From assembly GCA_030748365.1 (NCBI GenBank), contig JASMME010000086.1, positions 1 through 6,208 of the forward strand: 6,208 bases of DNA, in the 5' to 3' direction. Below the pieces are notes generated by a model. That model saw only the letters and a list, made by a program, of their open reading frames with translations, searched no databases and was not told the DNA's origin. Positions 1 through 6,208 of the stretch are shown one piece after another. Numbering within the stretch: the first letter of the stretch is position 1; every line of letters starts with the position of its first letter. Both the position numbers and the translations under genes were made by a program. Source of the stretch: Lutibacter sp. (GTDB lineage: Bacteria; Bacteroidota; Bacteroidia; Flavobacteriales; Flavobacteriaceae).

Positions 1-11
1 AATATTCCAAC

Positions 12-803
12 GTGTCTGTGCAAACCCTAGCAGTAGCTATTATTCAAGCCCCCATAGTATGGCACGACCCTGCGCAAAACCGGGTGTACTTTTTAAAGAA
101 GATCAGGCAGGTCGCTGGTCAGGCATCTTTGGTTGTGTTACCCGAAATGTTTACCACTGGTTTTAGTATGGAGCCCGAAGGATTCGCCGAAACCATGCAG
201 GGGCCTACCCTTAGCTGGCTGCAAAACACTGCCAGGGATTGCCAATGCGCCCTTGTGGGTAGCCTCATGATTCGTGTCGGTACTCAGTACTATAACCGCT
301 TGTTATTTGTACACCCTTCCGGAGCCATTGACCACTATGATAAGAAGCACCTGTTTGGCCTGGTAGGAGAACAAGCGGTATACACGCCCGGTACAGCACA
401 GCCCATCGTTCACTATTTGGGGTGGAAAATTTGCCCGCTTATTTGTTATGATTTGCGTTTTCCAGTTTGGTCGAGAAACACCCATAACTACGACCTATTA
501 CTCTATGTAGCCAACTGGCCGCAAGTACGGATACAGGCCTGGGACACCTTGTTAAAAGCCCGTGCCATTGAGAACCTATCTTATACAGTGGGCGTCAACA
601 GGACAGGCACCGATGCCCGTGGCATTGTTTACAATGGCCATTCGGCCGTTTACGATTTCCTGGGAGATCGATGTAGCTACGCAGGAGAAGAGCAGGAGGC
701 TGTTCAGCTTGCCTTCCTCGACAGAAGGGCCTTATTAAAGGCCCGTGAGCAGTTTGGTTTTTTGTCAGACCGCGATTCGTTTAGCCTATCACCGCCGAAG
801 TAA
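12..803 (+). CDS. yafV: Nitrilase-superfamily omega-amidase (YafV-like, 2-oxoglutaramate amidase)
   Basis: This gene encodes a cytosolic carbon-nitrogen hydrolase of about 263 residues, close to the roughly 256 of E. coli YafV. The nitrilase catalytic triad is complete: E45 in LPEMFTTGFSM, K111 in YDKKHLF and C145 in PLICYDLRFP; E120 (GEQAVYTPG) is the usual second glutamate. The PEMFTTGF and YDKKHLF wording points to omega-amidases rather than nitrilases or N-carbamoylases. The family hydrolyses 2-oxoglutaramate and 2-oxosuccinamate to 2-oxo acids and ammonia, closing glutamine/methionine transamination salvage; that role is inferred by family. The start is a GTG at 12 (a second GTG lies at 18). 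It gives an N-terminus of the length expected before the first strand (LAVAIIQAP), but the frame stays open to the window edge, so an upstream start is possible. No Shine-Dalgarno sequence is visible. The 3' end overlaps the convergent acyltransferase gene by 23 bp. Confidence 0.9.
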   Translation: MSVQTLAVAIIQAPIVWHDPAQNRVYFLKKIRQVAGQASLVVLPEMFTTGFSMEPEGFAETMQGPTLSWLQNTARDCQCALVGSLMIRVGTQYYNRLLFVHPSGAIDHYDKKHLFGLVGEQAVYTPGTAQPIVHYLGWKICPLICYDLRFPVWSRNTHNYDLLLYVANWPQVRIQAWDTLLKARAIENLSYTVGVNRTGTDARGIVYNGHSAVYDFLGDRCSYAGEEQEAVQLAFLDRRALLKAREQFGFLSDRDSFSLSPPK

Positions 804-1524
804 TTTCCCGTTCCACCCGCGCAAACAGCGTGTCAAAATCCATACTGTCTGCCTTGATGGGTTCGTGAACGTCTAGACTGAGGTGAACCCCTGTGCCCAT
901 GGGAAAGCCCCCCTTTTCAACCAGCCGCCACGAGTTGTTGATGGTTACTGGTACCACGTAGGCTGAAGGAGCGTGTTTTACCAACATTTTCAGTCCGTTT
1001 GGTGAAAATCTTTTTGGCACCCCGTTCCGGCTCCGGGTGCCCTCCGGGTAAATAATGGCTGCATGGTGGTTCTTTTCGAGGTATTTCCCGAGTTGTACAA
1101 TTGCTGAAATAGATTGTTTGGCATCTTTTCGATCGATCAGGGCCGCCCCTCCGTGTTTTAAATTATATGAAATGCTCGGAATGCCTTTGCCCAATTCTTT
1201 TTTGGCGACAAATTTGGGGTGGTGTTTCCGAAAGAACCAAAGACAAGGTGGAATATCATTCATGCTTTGGTGGTTACAAGCAATGATTAGGGGGGCGTTT
1301 TCAGGCAGCTTATAGGGGTTTCTAAAAGTAACCTTGGTACCCAAGATCCGCAAACTTTGTACCAGTAGAAAATTGAGAATGTCAACCGATTTTTTATGGG
1401 CGTGGTATCCGCCCAGGCGTAAACAAATTCGTTGTATCAGATCAAAAACAACCAGCGATATACCAAAAGCAACATAGTAAAGGGTACTTTTTGTATAGGC
1501 GGTAATTGTATAGATCATTCTCAA
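781..1524 (-). CDS. PlsC-type lysophospholipid acyltransferase (1-acyl-sn-glycerol-3-phosphate acyltransferase family)
   Basis: This is a 247-residue inner-membrane acyltransferase, a normal length for the family. One hydrophobic segment (about residues 14-37) should anchor it. All four acyltransferase blocks are present in order: NHQSMND at 84-90 (H85-x4-D90 catalytic dyad), GGAALIDR at 125-132, PEGTRSR at 160-166 (glycerol-phosphate binding) and VVPVTI at 190-195. The family transfers an acyl chain to the sn-2 position of lysophosphatidic acid to make phosphatidic acid. Bacteroidota often carry several paralogues, some acting on other lysolipids or aminolipids, so the exact substrate is not settled and I give no symbol. 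The start at 1524 is followed two codons later by another ATG. The upstream DNA is T-rich, with only an AAGGAT about 15 bases ahead of the start. The gene follows the four-helix membrane protein by 31 bp and is probably co-transcribed with it. Its stop lies inside the 3' end of the opposite omega-amidase gene, and no hairpin terminator is visible there. Confidence 0.9.
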   Translation of the reverse strand: MRMIYTITAYTKSTLYYVAFGISLVVFDLIQRICLRLGGYHAHKKSVDILNFLLVQSLRILGTKVTFRNPYKLPENAPLIIACNHQSMNDIPPCLWFFRKHHPKFVAKKELGKGIPSISYNLKHGGAALIDRKDAKQSISAIVQLGKYLEKNHHAAIIYPEGTRSRNGVPKRFSPNGLKMLVKHAPSAYVVPVTINNSWRLVEKGGFPMGTGVHLSLDVHEPIKADSMDFDTLFARVEREITSAVIG

Positions 1525-1555
1525 AAAATAAAATCCTTACTGGATCAATAGCCCA

Positions 1556-1990
1556 TCATTCAGCCAACCATTGCGCCCAGGGAATCATGGCCAGTGACAA
1601 CAGGAGTGCCATACCATAATACCAGCTAAGGGTCTTAAATTTGGCCAAATCGTTTGTTTTCTTTTTGTGTTTAGAAAAGCCTATGGTAAGTAGAACGATG
1701 GCCACCAACATCGTGCTTGGGTGTTCTATCAGGGCTTTTCTGAGTGCCGCATTTTTCATGGCTGCTCCCATACCGATACTGCGCAAGCTGTCAAAAAGAG
1801 GCGACAGGTAAAAGGTAAACAGGCCGATTAGCAGTTGTACGTGACTGACCACAAGGGCTCCCAAAGATAAACGACGGTCTAGTGGGCTAAATTCTTTGTT
1901 AGAGATCCAGCCACGAAGGGCATTAACCGTGGCTGCAATCAGGAAAATCAGCACTAGGTAGGCCCAGTAAGAATGAATTAAAGTAGTCAT
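1556..1990 (-). CDS. Conserved four-helix inner-membrane protein of unknown function (Bacteroidota type)
   Basis: The product is a 144-residue, very hydrophobic protein with four likely membrane helices, at about residues 8-29, 42-64, 91-106 and 121-142. Short charged loops separate them: NKEFSPLDRR around 31-40 and SKHKKKTND around 106-114. Four histidines (H6, H50 in SHVQLLIG, H90 in EHPSTM, H108) sit at or near helix ends. I recognise the general pattern from small membrane proteins conserved in Bacteroidota, which automated pipelines sometimes call 'cytochrome b'; this rests on memory, not on a search. A bis-histidine haem site is possible but unproven, and there is no CxxCH motif. The gene lies 31 bp upstream of the PlsC-like gene on the same strand, which suggests one operon and a membrane-linked role. 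A Bacteroidota-type -7 element lies 24 bases ahead of the ATG. I assign no function. Confidence 0.8.
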   Translation of the reverse strand: MTTLIHSYWAYLVLIFLIAATVNALRGWISNKEFSPLDRRLSLGALVVSHVQLLIGLFTFYLSPLFDSLRSIGMGAAMKNAALRKALIEHPSTMLVAIVLLTIGFSKHKKKTNDLAKFKTLSWYYGMALLLSLAMIPWAQWLAE

Positions 1991-2013
1991 GATAGTTCGT
2001 ATTTAGTTAGCCA

Positions 2014-2021
2014 CAAAAATA
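2014..2021 (-). promoter_or_regulatory. Putative Bacteroidota -7 promoter element for the membrane protein / acyltransferase operon
   Basis: Read on the minus strand this is TATTTTTG, a full match to the Bacteroidota sigma-ABfr -7 consensus TAnnTTTG. It lies 24 bases before the ATG at 1990, giving a short predicted leader of about 17 nt. No convincing TTG -33 element is found 19-20 bases further upstream, so the call rests on the -7 box and its position. It lies between the terminator at 2061-2087 and the gene, as expected for an independent transcription unit. Confidence 0.45.
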
Positions 2022-2060
2022 CGGAATAATTGTCAGATGATTTGCCTGTACTGAAAAACA

Positions 2061-2087
2061 AAAAACTCCCGATTTTCGGGAGTTTTT
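2061..2087 (-). terminator. Rho-independent terminator of the TonB-dependent receptor gene (potentially bidirectional)
   Basis: A perfect inverted repeat: CTCCCGA at 2066-2072 and TCGGGAG at 2076-2082 around a 3-nt loop. It is flanked by an A tract (2061-2065) and a T tract (2083 onward), so the stem can extend to 12 bp and either strand ends in a U run. It lies 20 bp beyond the stop of the receptor gene (minus strand), which it most likely terminates. No plus-strand gene reads into it from the left, so the symmetry is probably incidental or a guard against antisense readthrough. Confidence 0.85.
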
Positions 2088-2107
2088 TTATGGGTATTTG
2101 TCTGCTG

Positions 2108-4783
2108 TTAGAGATTAATTCTCACAGAGGCATTCCAAGTTCTACCAAAGCCCCAGTACACGCGGTTGTCAACGCTGACACCGTGCCAGGTTGCCCCTCC
2201 TGAAGGATGGTAGTTGGTGTCAGATTCAGCGATGTAGTAAGTGTCAAACAAGTTGTTTACATTGACCCTTAGGTTGATCGACTTCACCCCACCGGTGAAT
2301 TCCATTTTATAAGAAAGTCCGGCATCGTACAAGTTGTAACTTGGTAGTTGCAAAGAACCATTATGTCCGGGAGCTGTAAAAGAGAAAGGATCGATCTGAG
2401 CATACAACCTATCAACAAATGATCGGCTCATGTCAAATTTAAGGTTCTCAGCCATTTCCCAACGCATACCGATACGGGCTGTAAACTGAGCCGCATCGCC
2501 TACTTTTAAACCGTCTAGGTAGAAAGTGTCTGCGCCGCTTCCCCCTACAGGGTCACCGTTATCATCAAATTGTTTACCGGTTACATCTCCTTTGTATTGC
2601 CAGTCACCTAGAGAAGCCATAAAGTTAAGCTCCAAAAGATTGTATTTGGCGCTTCCCTCTACTTCGATTCCCTTGTGTACCTGCTCGATACCTTGGAAGT
2701 CAACATAGCCATCAGTACCAGAGATCCCCTGGCGCTTAAACCTGTCTTTCCAAGAAGTTCTGTACGCATTGACATTCACTCTGTAGTGCTCGTCCTTGTA
2801 TCCGTAGCCAACTTCCAATCCGAGAATTTTTTCGTTGGTCAATCCTTCGTTGATATCATTGTTGGTATAATTAGGATATACTGCACTGAACAAAGGTTGC
2901 TTGGAATAGTAGCCTGCGTTTCCGAAAAGGTTATTGCTTTCGTCAATGTTCCAGTTCAGACCAGCCTTGATATTACCTCCCATAAGGGTTTCCCAGTCTG
3001 ATGTTTGTTCAGTACCGTTGTGGTCGCCCAGGTTAAAGTAATCGATTCGTTGGAATGACTGGCTTGAAACACCTGCCTGCATAAAGGCAGAAATATCATC
3101 CGTCTTGTATTCCACCTGTCCGAAGGCGCCTAACCAGCGAACACCACCATCATTGTAGTATTCGATCTTTTGTTGGTCGGTAATGTTCTGGAAAGGATTC
3201 CAGCTTGGAGAAGCTTCCACAAAATCTGTGATGCTTCTGTTAGGGTTGTTTTTATCCCTGTTGTCGTTATAACCACTGGCACCCAGCAGGTTGTTAACGG
3301 TTCTGTAGTGGATACCTTTGTAGATTCTTCCATCTACACCCAAGTCCCAACTTAAGTTCTCACTGGCATCCTTGTGGAAGTTGGCGATTATACCGTACCA
3401 GTTATGAGAGTTCATAGAAGCCCTTCTTGAGAAACCATTGGACCTGTCATTGGTATAAGGAGAAGTTCTAATGCCACCAAAGTCAGGAACATCCTGTCCG
3501 GAGTTCCATGCGTAGATATCATCAAAACGTACCTGACCAGTTTGTGCATCTCTAAACTGTGAGTAGTAGTCTCTGCCTCCGTTGATTTTTCCGATCGGAC
3601 CAGTTCCTCCACCACGTCCCCAGGATCCGTAAAGAACCGTTGACAAGTTTGAGTCATCAGAAATAGTCCAGTCCCAGTTAAGAGACATAACGGGCTTGTG
3701 ATAGAAGTTACGTCTCCAGGTGAACACCCCTCCGTTTAGGTATCCCCATTGCTCGTTGTACTTTCTGTTAGGCTCATAATTGGTGCCTTCGTACTTGATG
3801 GCGTTTGAGATGCTTACGGCACGGTAGTGCTGGTTGTGCCATTGAGGCGCACCGGTAAAAGTAAACATCAAATCGTGGTCATCGTTTACCTTATAGCCCA
3901 AGCCGATAAAGTAGTTGCTACCGTTGAACTCGGTTCCGTCAATGTATCCGTCACCGGTGGTTTTACCCAACAATACAGAAGCAGACAGACCGTTTTCCAT
4001 CAGTCCGGTTGAATAGGTGGCAACCGTCTTTAGGTAATTGTCATTTCCAAAAGAGGAAGATACCGTACCTCCTTGTTTCTGATTGGCCGTTTTGGTCAGT
4101 ACGTTGATAGTACCCCCAACGGAAGAAATCGCTAGTTTGGACGATCCCAAACCACGTTGTACCTGCATGGCAGAAGTTACATCAGATAGCCCAGCCCAGT
4201 TAGACCAGTATACCCAACCGTTTTCCATGTCGTTTACCGGCATACCGTTGATCATAACCGCCGTATTTCTTTGGTCAAAACCACGAATGTTTATCCGTGC
4301 ATCACCAAATCCGCCCCCTTGCTTGGTGGCGTATACGGAAGGCGTAGTCATTAAAATCTCAGGAAATTCCTGGGAGCCTAATCTTTCTACGATTTCAGCC
4401 GCTTTGATGGTTGAAACTGCCACAGGGGTTTCCCTGTCCTTGGCAAAGTCAACAACACCGGTAACCACCACTTCACTAAGGGCTTCTGCCGATGGCATCA
4501 GGCTGATAGCGCCAAAGTTGGTCGCTCCGTTAAAATCGATTGTCTTGGTTTCGTAGCCGATAAAAGAAACGGATACTGTACCATTTGAACGATTGGTGTC
4601 AAATGAAAAATTACCATCATAATCTGATGAGGTTCCTGCACTTGCAGCTTTGACGACTACAGTTGCACCAGGTAAGGGTTGATTGGTTTCATCAACAACC
4701 GTCCCCGAAAGTTTGGTTTGTGCGAAAACAGCAGTCGATGCAAATAACAGCGCTACCATTAACAAGTTTTTAATTTTTCTCAT
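2108..4783 (-). CDS. TonB-dependent outer-membrane receptor with N-terminal carboxypeptidase-regulatory-like domain
   Basis: An 891-residue outer-membrane active transporter energised by TonB-ExbBD; the ligand is unknown. In order: a Sec signal peptide (1-21, positive MRKIK, hydrophobic core, cleavage after FA before Q22); a carboxypeptidase-D regulatory-like domain (about 25-95, with SGTVVDETNQPLPGATV and the usual YDGNFSF and FIGYET strands); a TonB-box-like SEVVVTG at 103-109; a plug domain (about 117-232, with INIRGFDQRN, VMINGMPVND and SVGGTINVLTKT); then a 22-strand-type barrel to the C-terminus. The last residue is Leu, not the common Phe. The N-terminal domain is typical of Bacteroidota SusC-like and related receptors. 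However, no SusD lipoprotein, glycan-degrading enzyme or sigma/anti-sigma pair is adjacent, so polysaccharide uptake is not supported. Ahead of the gene is a 207-bp AT-rich gap with a promoter candidate; a strong terminator follows it, so it appears monocistronic. I see no recognisable Fur box or riboswitch pointing to iron or cobalamin. Confidence 0.95.
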   Translation of the reverse strand: MRKIKNLLMVALLFASTAVFAQTKLSGTVVDETNQPLPGATVVVKAASAGTSSDYDGNFSFDTNRSNGTVSVSFIGYETKTIDFNGATNFGAISLMPSAEALSEVVVTGVVDFAKDRETPVAVSTIKAAEIVERLGSQEFPEILMTTPSVYATKQGGGFGDARINIRGFDQRNTAVMINGMPVNDMENGWVYWSNWAGLSDVTSAMQVQRGLGSSKLAISSVGGTINVLTKTANQKQGGTVSSSFGNDNYLKTVATYSTGLMENGLSASVLLGKTTGDGYIDGTEFNGSNYFIGLGYKVNDDHDLMFTFTGAPQWHNQHYRAVSISNAIKYEGTNYEPNRKYNEQWGYLNGGVFTWRRNFYHKPVMSLNWDWTISDDSNLSTVLYGSWGRGGGTGPIGKINGGRDYYSQFRDAQTGQVRFDDIYAWNSGQDVPDFGGIRTSPYTNDRSNGFSRRASMNSHNWYGIIANFHKDASENLSWDLGVDGRIYKGIHYRTVNNLLGASGYNDNRDKNNPNRSITDFVEASPSWNPFQNITDQQKIEYYNDGGVRWLGAFGQVEYKTDDISAFMQAGVSSQSFQRIDYFNLGDHNGTEQTSDWETLMGGNIKAGLNWNIDESNNLFGNAGYYSKQPLFSAVYPNYTNNDINEGLTNEKILGLEVGYGYKDEHYRVNVNAYRTSWKDRFKRQGISGTDGYVDFQGIEQVHKGIEVEGSAKYNLLELNFMASLGDWQYKGDVTGKQFDDNGDPVGGSGADTFYLDGLKVGDAAQFTARIGMRWEMAENLKFDMSRSFVDRLYAQIDPFSFTAPGHNGSLQLPSYNLYDAGLSYKMEFTGGVKSINLRVNVNNLFDTYYIAESDTNYHPSGGATWHGVSVDNRVYWGFGRTWNASVRINL

Positions 4784-4826
4784 TCTTAAAAATTATTAAT
4801 TTGAATTAAATATCTCGAAAATTTGC

Positions 4827-4857
4827 CAATTATAAAGGATAACATTGGTAATGTAAA
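4827..4857 (-). promoter_or_regulatory. Candidate promoter of the TonB-dependent receptor gene
   Basis: On the minus strand TTTACA (4857-4852) and TATAAT (4834-4829) are separated by exactly 17 bp. The downstream box, extended to TATAATTG, also matches seven of eight positions of the Bacteroidota -7 consensus TAnnTTTG if the fifth base is allowed to vary. A start about 7 bases beyond would give a leader of roughly 35-40 nt before the ATG at 4783. In DNA this AT-rich, boxes like these can occur by chance, so spacing and location carry most of the weight. Confidence 0.45.
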
Positions 4858-4863
4858 TGTTAA
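4854..4863. repeat. TAAATGTTAA repeat, copy 1 (overlaps predicted -35 box)
   Basis: First of three exact copies of a 10-mer in the same orientation (TTAACATTTA on the minus strand). This copy overlaps the TTTACA -35 candidate of the receptor promoter, so a protein bound here could block or contact RNA polymerase. Confidence 0.5.
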
Positions 4864-4930
4864 AAATTAACAAAAAATTAAGACGGTTCAATTTAACAAA
4901 ATTTATCGAGATGGCCTGTAAATGGGCTAA

Positions 4931-4940
4931 TAAATGTTAA
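4931..4940. repeat. TAAATGTTAA repeat, copy 2
   Basis: Second exact copy, 77 bp from the first (start to start) and in the same orientation. It runs directly into a TTAACAAAAA run. On the minus strand it is followed by TTAGCCC; all three copies carry a C-rich pair four to five bases after the 10-mer. Confidence 0.5.
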
Positions 4941-4961
4941 CAAAAATCAAAAAACGGATAT

Positions 4962-4971
4962 TAAATGTTAA
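4962..4971. repeat. TAAATGTTAA repeat, copy 3
   Basis: Third exact copy, 31 bp beyond the second (about three helical turns) and in the same orientation. It lies about 20 bp past the pgi stop and shares its A run with the possible pgi terminator T tract. Confidence 0.5.
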
Positions 4972-4999
4972 AAAACAGCTATTTAGGAAGTTACTTCCT
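4971..4999 (-). terminator. Weak hairpin at the pgi stop codon, possible terminator
   Basis: AGGAAG (4985-4990) and CTTCCT (4994-4999) form a 6-bp inverted repeat with the TAA stop codon of pgi as its 3-nt loop. On the minus strand a T6 run follows about 9 nt later (4975-4970 area). That gap is longer than in a canonical intrinsic terminator and the stem is short, so it may be a poor terminator, an mRNA 3'-end structure or chance. Confidence 0.25.
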
Positions 5000-6208
5000 T
5001 TTTGAAAGATTTTTATTGGCCAGTTCTTTACCGAGTTCTACGCCAAACTGATCAAAGCTATAAATGTTCCAAAGCACGCCTTGTACAAAAATTTTGTGTT
5101 CGTAATAGGCAATCAATCCTCCCAGGGTTTTAGGGCTTAGTTTCTCGATTAGAATAGCGGTGCTCGGTTTGTTTCCCTCAAATACCTTGTAGGGCAGTAG
5201 TTTTTCCATGGCGGCAGATTGTCCATTGGTTTTAAGGTCTAAATGGGCCGCTGCCTTGCTTTTACCTTCTGCCAGGGCTTGTATTTGTGCATAAAAATTG
5301 GCCATCAATTTCTGTTGGTGGTCGGTATGGCCGTGCAGCGATTCTTTGAAACCGATAAAATCTGCAGGAATCAGTTTGGTGCCCTGGTGCAGTAGTTGCA
5401 TAAAGGCGTGTTGTGCATTGGTGCCGGTGCTTCCCCAAATAATATTGCCCGTTTGGTAGTCTACGCGTTTCCCATTGCGGTCTATGCTCTTGCCATTGCT
5501 TTCCATGATGGCTTGTTGCAGGTAGGCCGGGAATTTGCTCAGGTATTGTGAATAAGGAAGAATGGCCTCGCTTTCTGCTCCAAAGAAGTTGGTGTACCAG
5601 ATGCCGATAAGGCTTGCCACCACGGGGGCATTCTTTTCAAAAGGGGTATTTTTAAAATGTTCATCCATCTCAAAAGCGCCTTCAAGCAGGGCTTTAAAAT
5701 GGTCAAAACCCACCGCCAGACTGATAGACAGCCCCACCGCACTCCACAAGGAGAAACGACCACCAACCCAGTCCCACATCGGGAAAATATTATCAGGAGC
5801 AATGCCAAAATTGCTGACCGCTTCCAGGTTGGTCGATACAGCTACAAAATGGTTGGCTACGGCGGTTTCGGGAGCTTGCTGCAAGAACCACTTTCTAAGA
5901 GTGCTCGCATTGCTGAGCGTTTCCTGGGTGGTAAATGTTTTGGAAACAATTACAAAGAGGGTGGTCTCGGCGTTTAGGCCTTTGATCACTTCTTCTACAT
6001 GGTCACCGTCTACATTGGATACAAAATGTACCTTGAGATGTTGTTGGTAGTATGCAAGGGCTTCCACCACCATATCCGGTCCTAGGTCTGAGCCACCGAT
6101 TCCAATATTTACCACGTCGGTGATGGCCTTTCCGCTATGGCCTTTCCAGCTGCCTGAAATGACCTTTTCGCTAAAGGCTTCCATTTGTTGAAGCGCTTGC
6201 TTTATCTC
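4991..6208 (-). CDS. pgi: Glucose-6-phosphate isomerase, N-terminus beyond the window
   Basis: This cytosolic enzyme interconverts glucose-6-phosphate and fructose-6-phosphate in glycolysis and gluconeogenesis. 405 residues are visible. The ATG at 6184 is internal: the frame continues upstream (EIKQALQQ before MEAFSE) to the edge, and the family has about 120 more residues before this point. Counting from that Met: the sugar-phosphate binding [13 protein letters not shown] at 23-35, SKTFTTQET at 81-89 (E88), first family signature [14 protein letters not shown] at 138-151 (R143), [12 protein letters not shown] at 250-261, H289 in TDHQQKL, and the second signature ending with catalytic K386 in FGVELGK. 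The expected catalytic glutamate of the WGEPGTN motif is Ser (S252, codon 5429-5431). Everything else is intact and no frameshift is seen, so the gene looks functional. The gene is separated from the downstream receptor by 207 bp; the two are probably independent units. Confidence 0.97.
   Translation of the reverse strand, partial: EIKQALQQMEAFSEKVISGSWKGHSGKAITDVVNIGIGGSDLGPDMVVEALAYYQQHLKVHFVSNVDGDHVEEVIKGLNAETTLFVIVSKTFTTQETLSNASTLRKWFLQQAPETAVANHFVAVSTNLEAVSNFGIAPDNIFPMWDWVGGRFSLWSAVGLSISLAVGFDHFKALLEGAFEMDEHFKNTPFEKNAPVVASLIGIWYTNFFGAESEAILPYSQYLSKFPAYLQQAIMESNGKSIDRNGKRVDYQTGNIIWGSTGTNAQHAFMQLLHQGTKLIPADFIGFKESLHGHTDHQQKLMANFYAQIQALAEGKSKAAAHLDLKTNGQSAAMEKLLPYKVFEGNKPSTAILIEKLSPKTLGGLIAYYEHKIFVQGVLWNIYSFDQFGVELGKELANKNLSKRK

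Larger units (their letters stand above)
4784..4990. other. AT-rich 207-bp intergenic region between pgi and the receptor gene
   Basis: This gap carries no ORF of note and is strikingly AT-rich compared with the flanking genes. It holds a promoter candidate for the receptor (4827-4857), three exact TAAATGTTAA 10-mers and three TTAACAAAA runs (4867, 4893, 4937). Its right end carries a weak hairpin and T tract just past the pgi stop. It probably combines the 3' end of pgi with the control region of the receptor gene. Confidence 0.7.

Noticed and set aside
2061..2087. Inverted repeat considered as a regulatory operator
   Set aside because: The flanking A and T tracts, short loop and position 20 bp after a stop codon fit an intrinsic terminator much better.
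3130..3333. Short minus-strand frame overlapping the receptor in another frame
   Set aside because: It lies wholly within the receptor coding sequence and its low-complexity Thr-rich translation is typical of an out-of-frame reading.
4083..4556. 157-codon open frame on the plus strand inside the receptor gene
   Set aside because: It is antisense to the well-supported plug and N-terminal domain coding region, has no recognisable motif or upstream signal, and its composition is that expected of a shadow frame.
2108..4783. Polysaccharide utilisation locus (SusC/SusD)
   Set aside because: No SusD-like lipoprotein, glycoside hydrolase, sulfatase or sensor gene is present next to the receptor within the window.
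4784..4990. CRISPR array or riboswitch in the AT-rich gap
   Set aside because: The repeated unit is only 10 bp and irregularly spaced, and no conserved aptamer-like core or long stem structure is visible.
5562..6050. 162-codon open frame on the plus strand inside pgi
   Set aside because: It lies opposite clearly conserved Pgi sequence including the first family signature; the translated product is low in recognisable structure, so I regard it as a shadow.
6182..6184. ATG at 6184 as the start of pgi
   Set aside because: The frame continues upstream to the window edge with residues that fit the family (EIKQALQQ before MEAFSE), and starting here would remove about 120 residues of a conserved enzyme.

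Overview
The window looks like an ordinary chromosomal stretch from a Bacteroidota bacterium, most likely a Flavobacteriaceae-type marine or soil organism. The evidence is a TonB-dependent receptor with an N-terminal carboxypeptidase-regulatory-like domain and an '...FAQ' signal peptide, the near absence of Shine-Dalgarno sequences, very AT-rich intergenic DNA, a match to the Bacteroidota -7 promoter element (TAnnTTTG), and a small four-helix membrane protein of a type I associate with this phylum. Coding GC is moderate and intergenic DNA is much more AT-rich. I see no mobile element, RNA gene, CRISPR array or integration scar.

Layout, left to right. (1) A plus-strand nitrilase-superfamily omega-amidase (YafV type) fills 12-803; its start lies at the very edge of the window. 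(2) It overlaps tail to tail by 23 bp with a minus-strand PlsC-type acyltransferase (781-1524). (3) Upstream of that gene, 31 bp away and in the same direction, is a 144-residue four-helix membrane protein (1556-1990); the two probably form one operon with a promoter near 2014-2021. (4) A bidirectional-looking terminator hairpin at 2061-2087 separates them from a large minus-strand TonB-dependent outer-membrane receptor (2108-4783). This receptor has no SusD partner and seems to be transcribed alone. (5) A 207-bp AT-rich gap (4784-4990) holds a good promoter candidate for the receptor and three exact copies of a 10-mer, TAAATGTTAA. (6) The right end is glucose-6-phosphate isomerase (pgi, minus strand), whose N-terminus lies beyond the window.

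The genes do not form an obvious single pathway. They cover housekeeping carbon metabolism (pgi), outer-membrane uptake of an unknown ligand (the receptor), phospholipid acylation (PlsC-like) and nitrogen salvage or metabolite repair (omega-amidase). I do not see a new multi-gene system. The points most worth checking are a serine in place of the expected catalytic glutamate in an otherwise intact Pgi, the repeated 10-mer upstream of the receptor (one copy overlapping its predicted -35 box), and the uncharacterised four-helix protein with four histidines placed near its helix ends.
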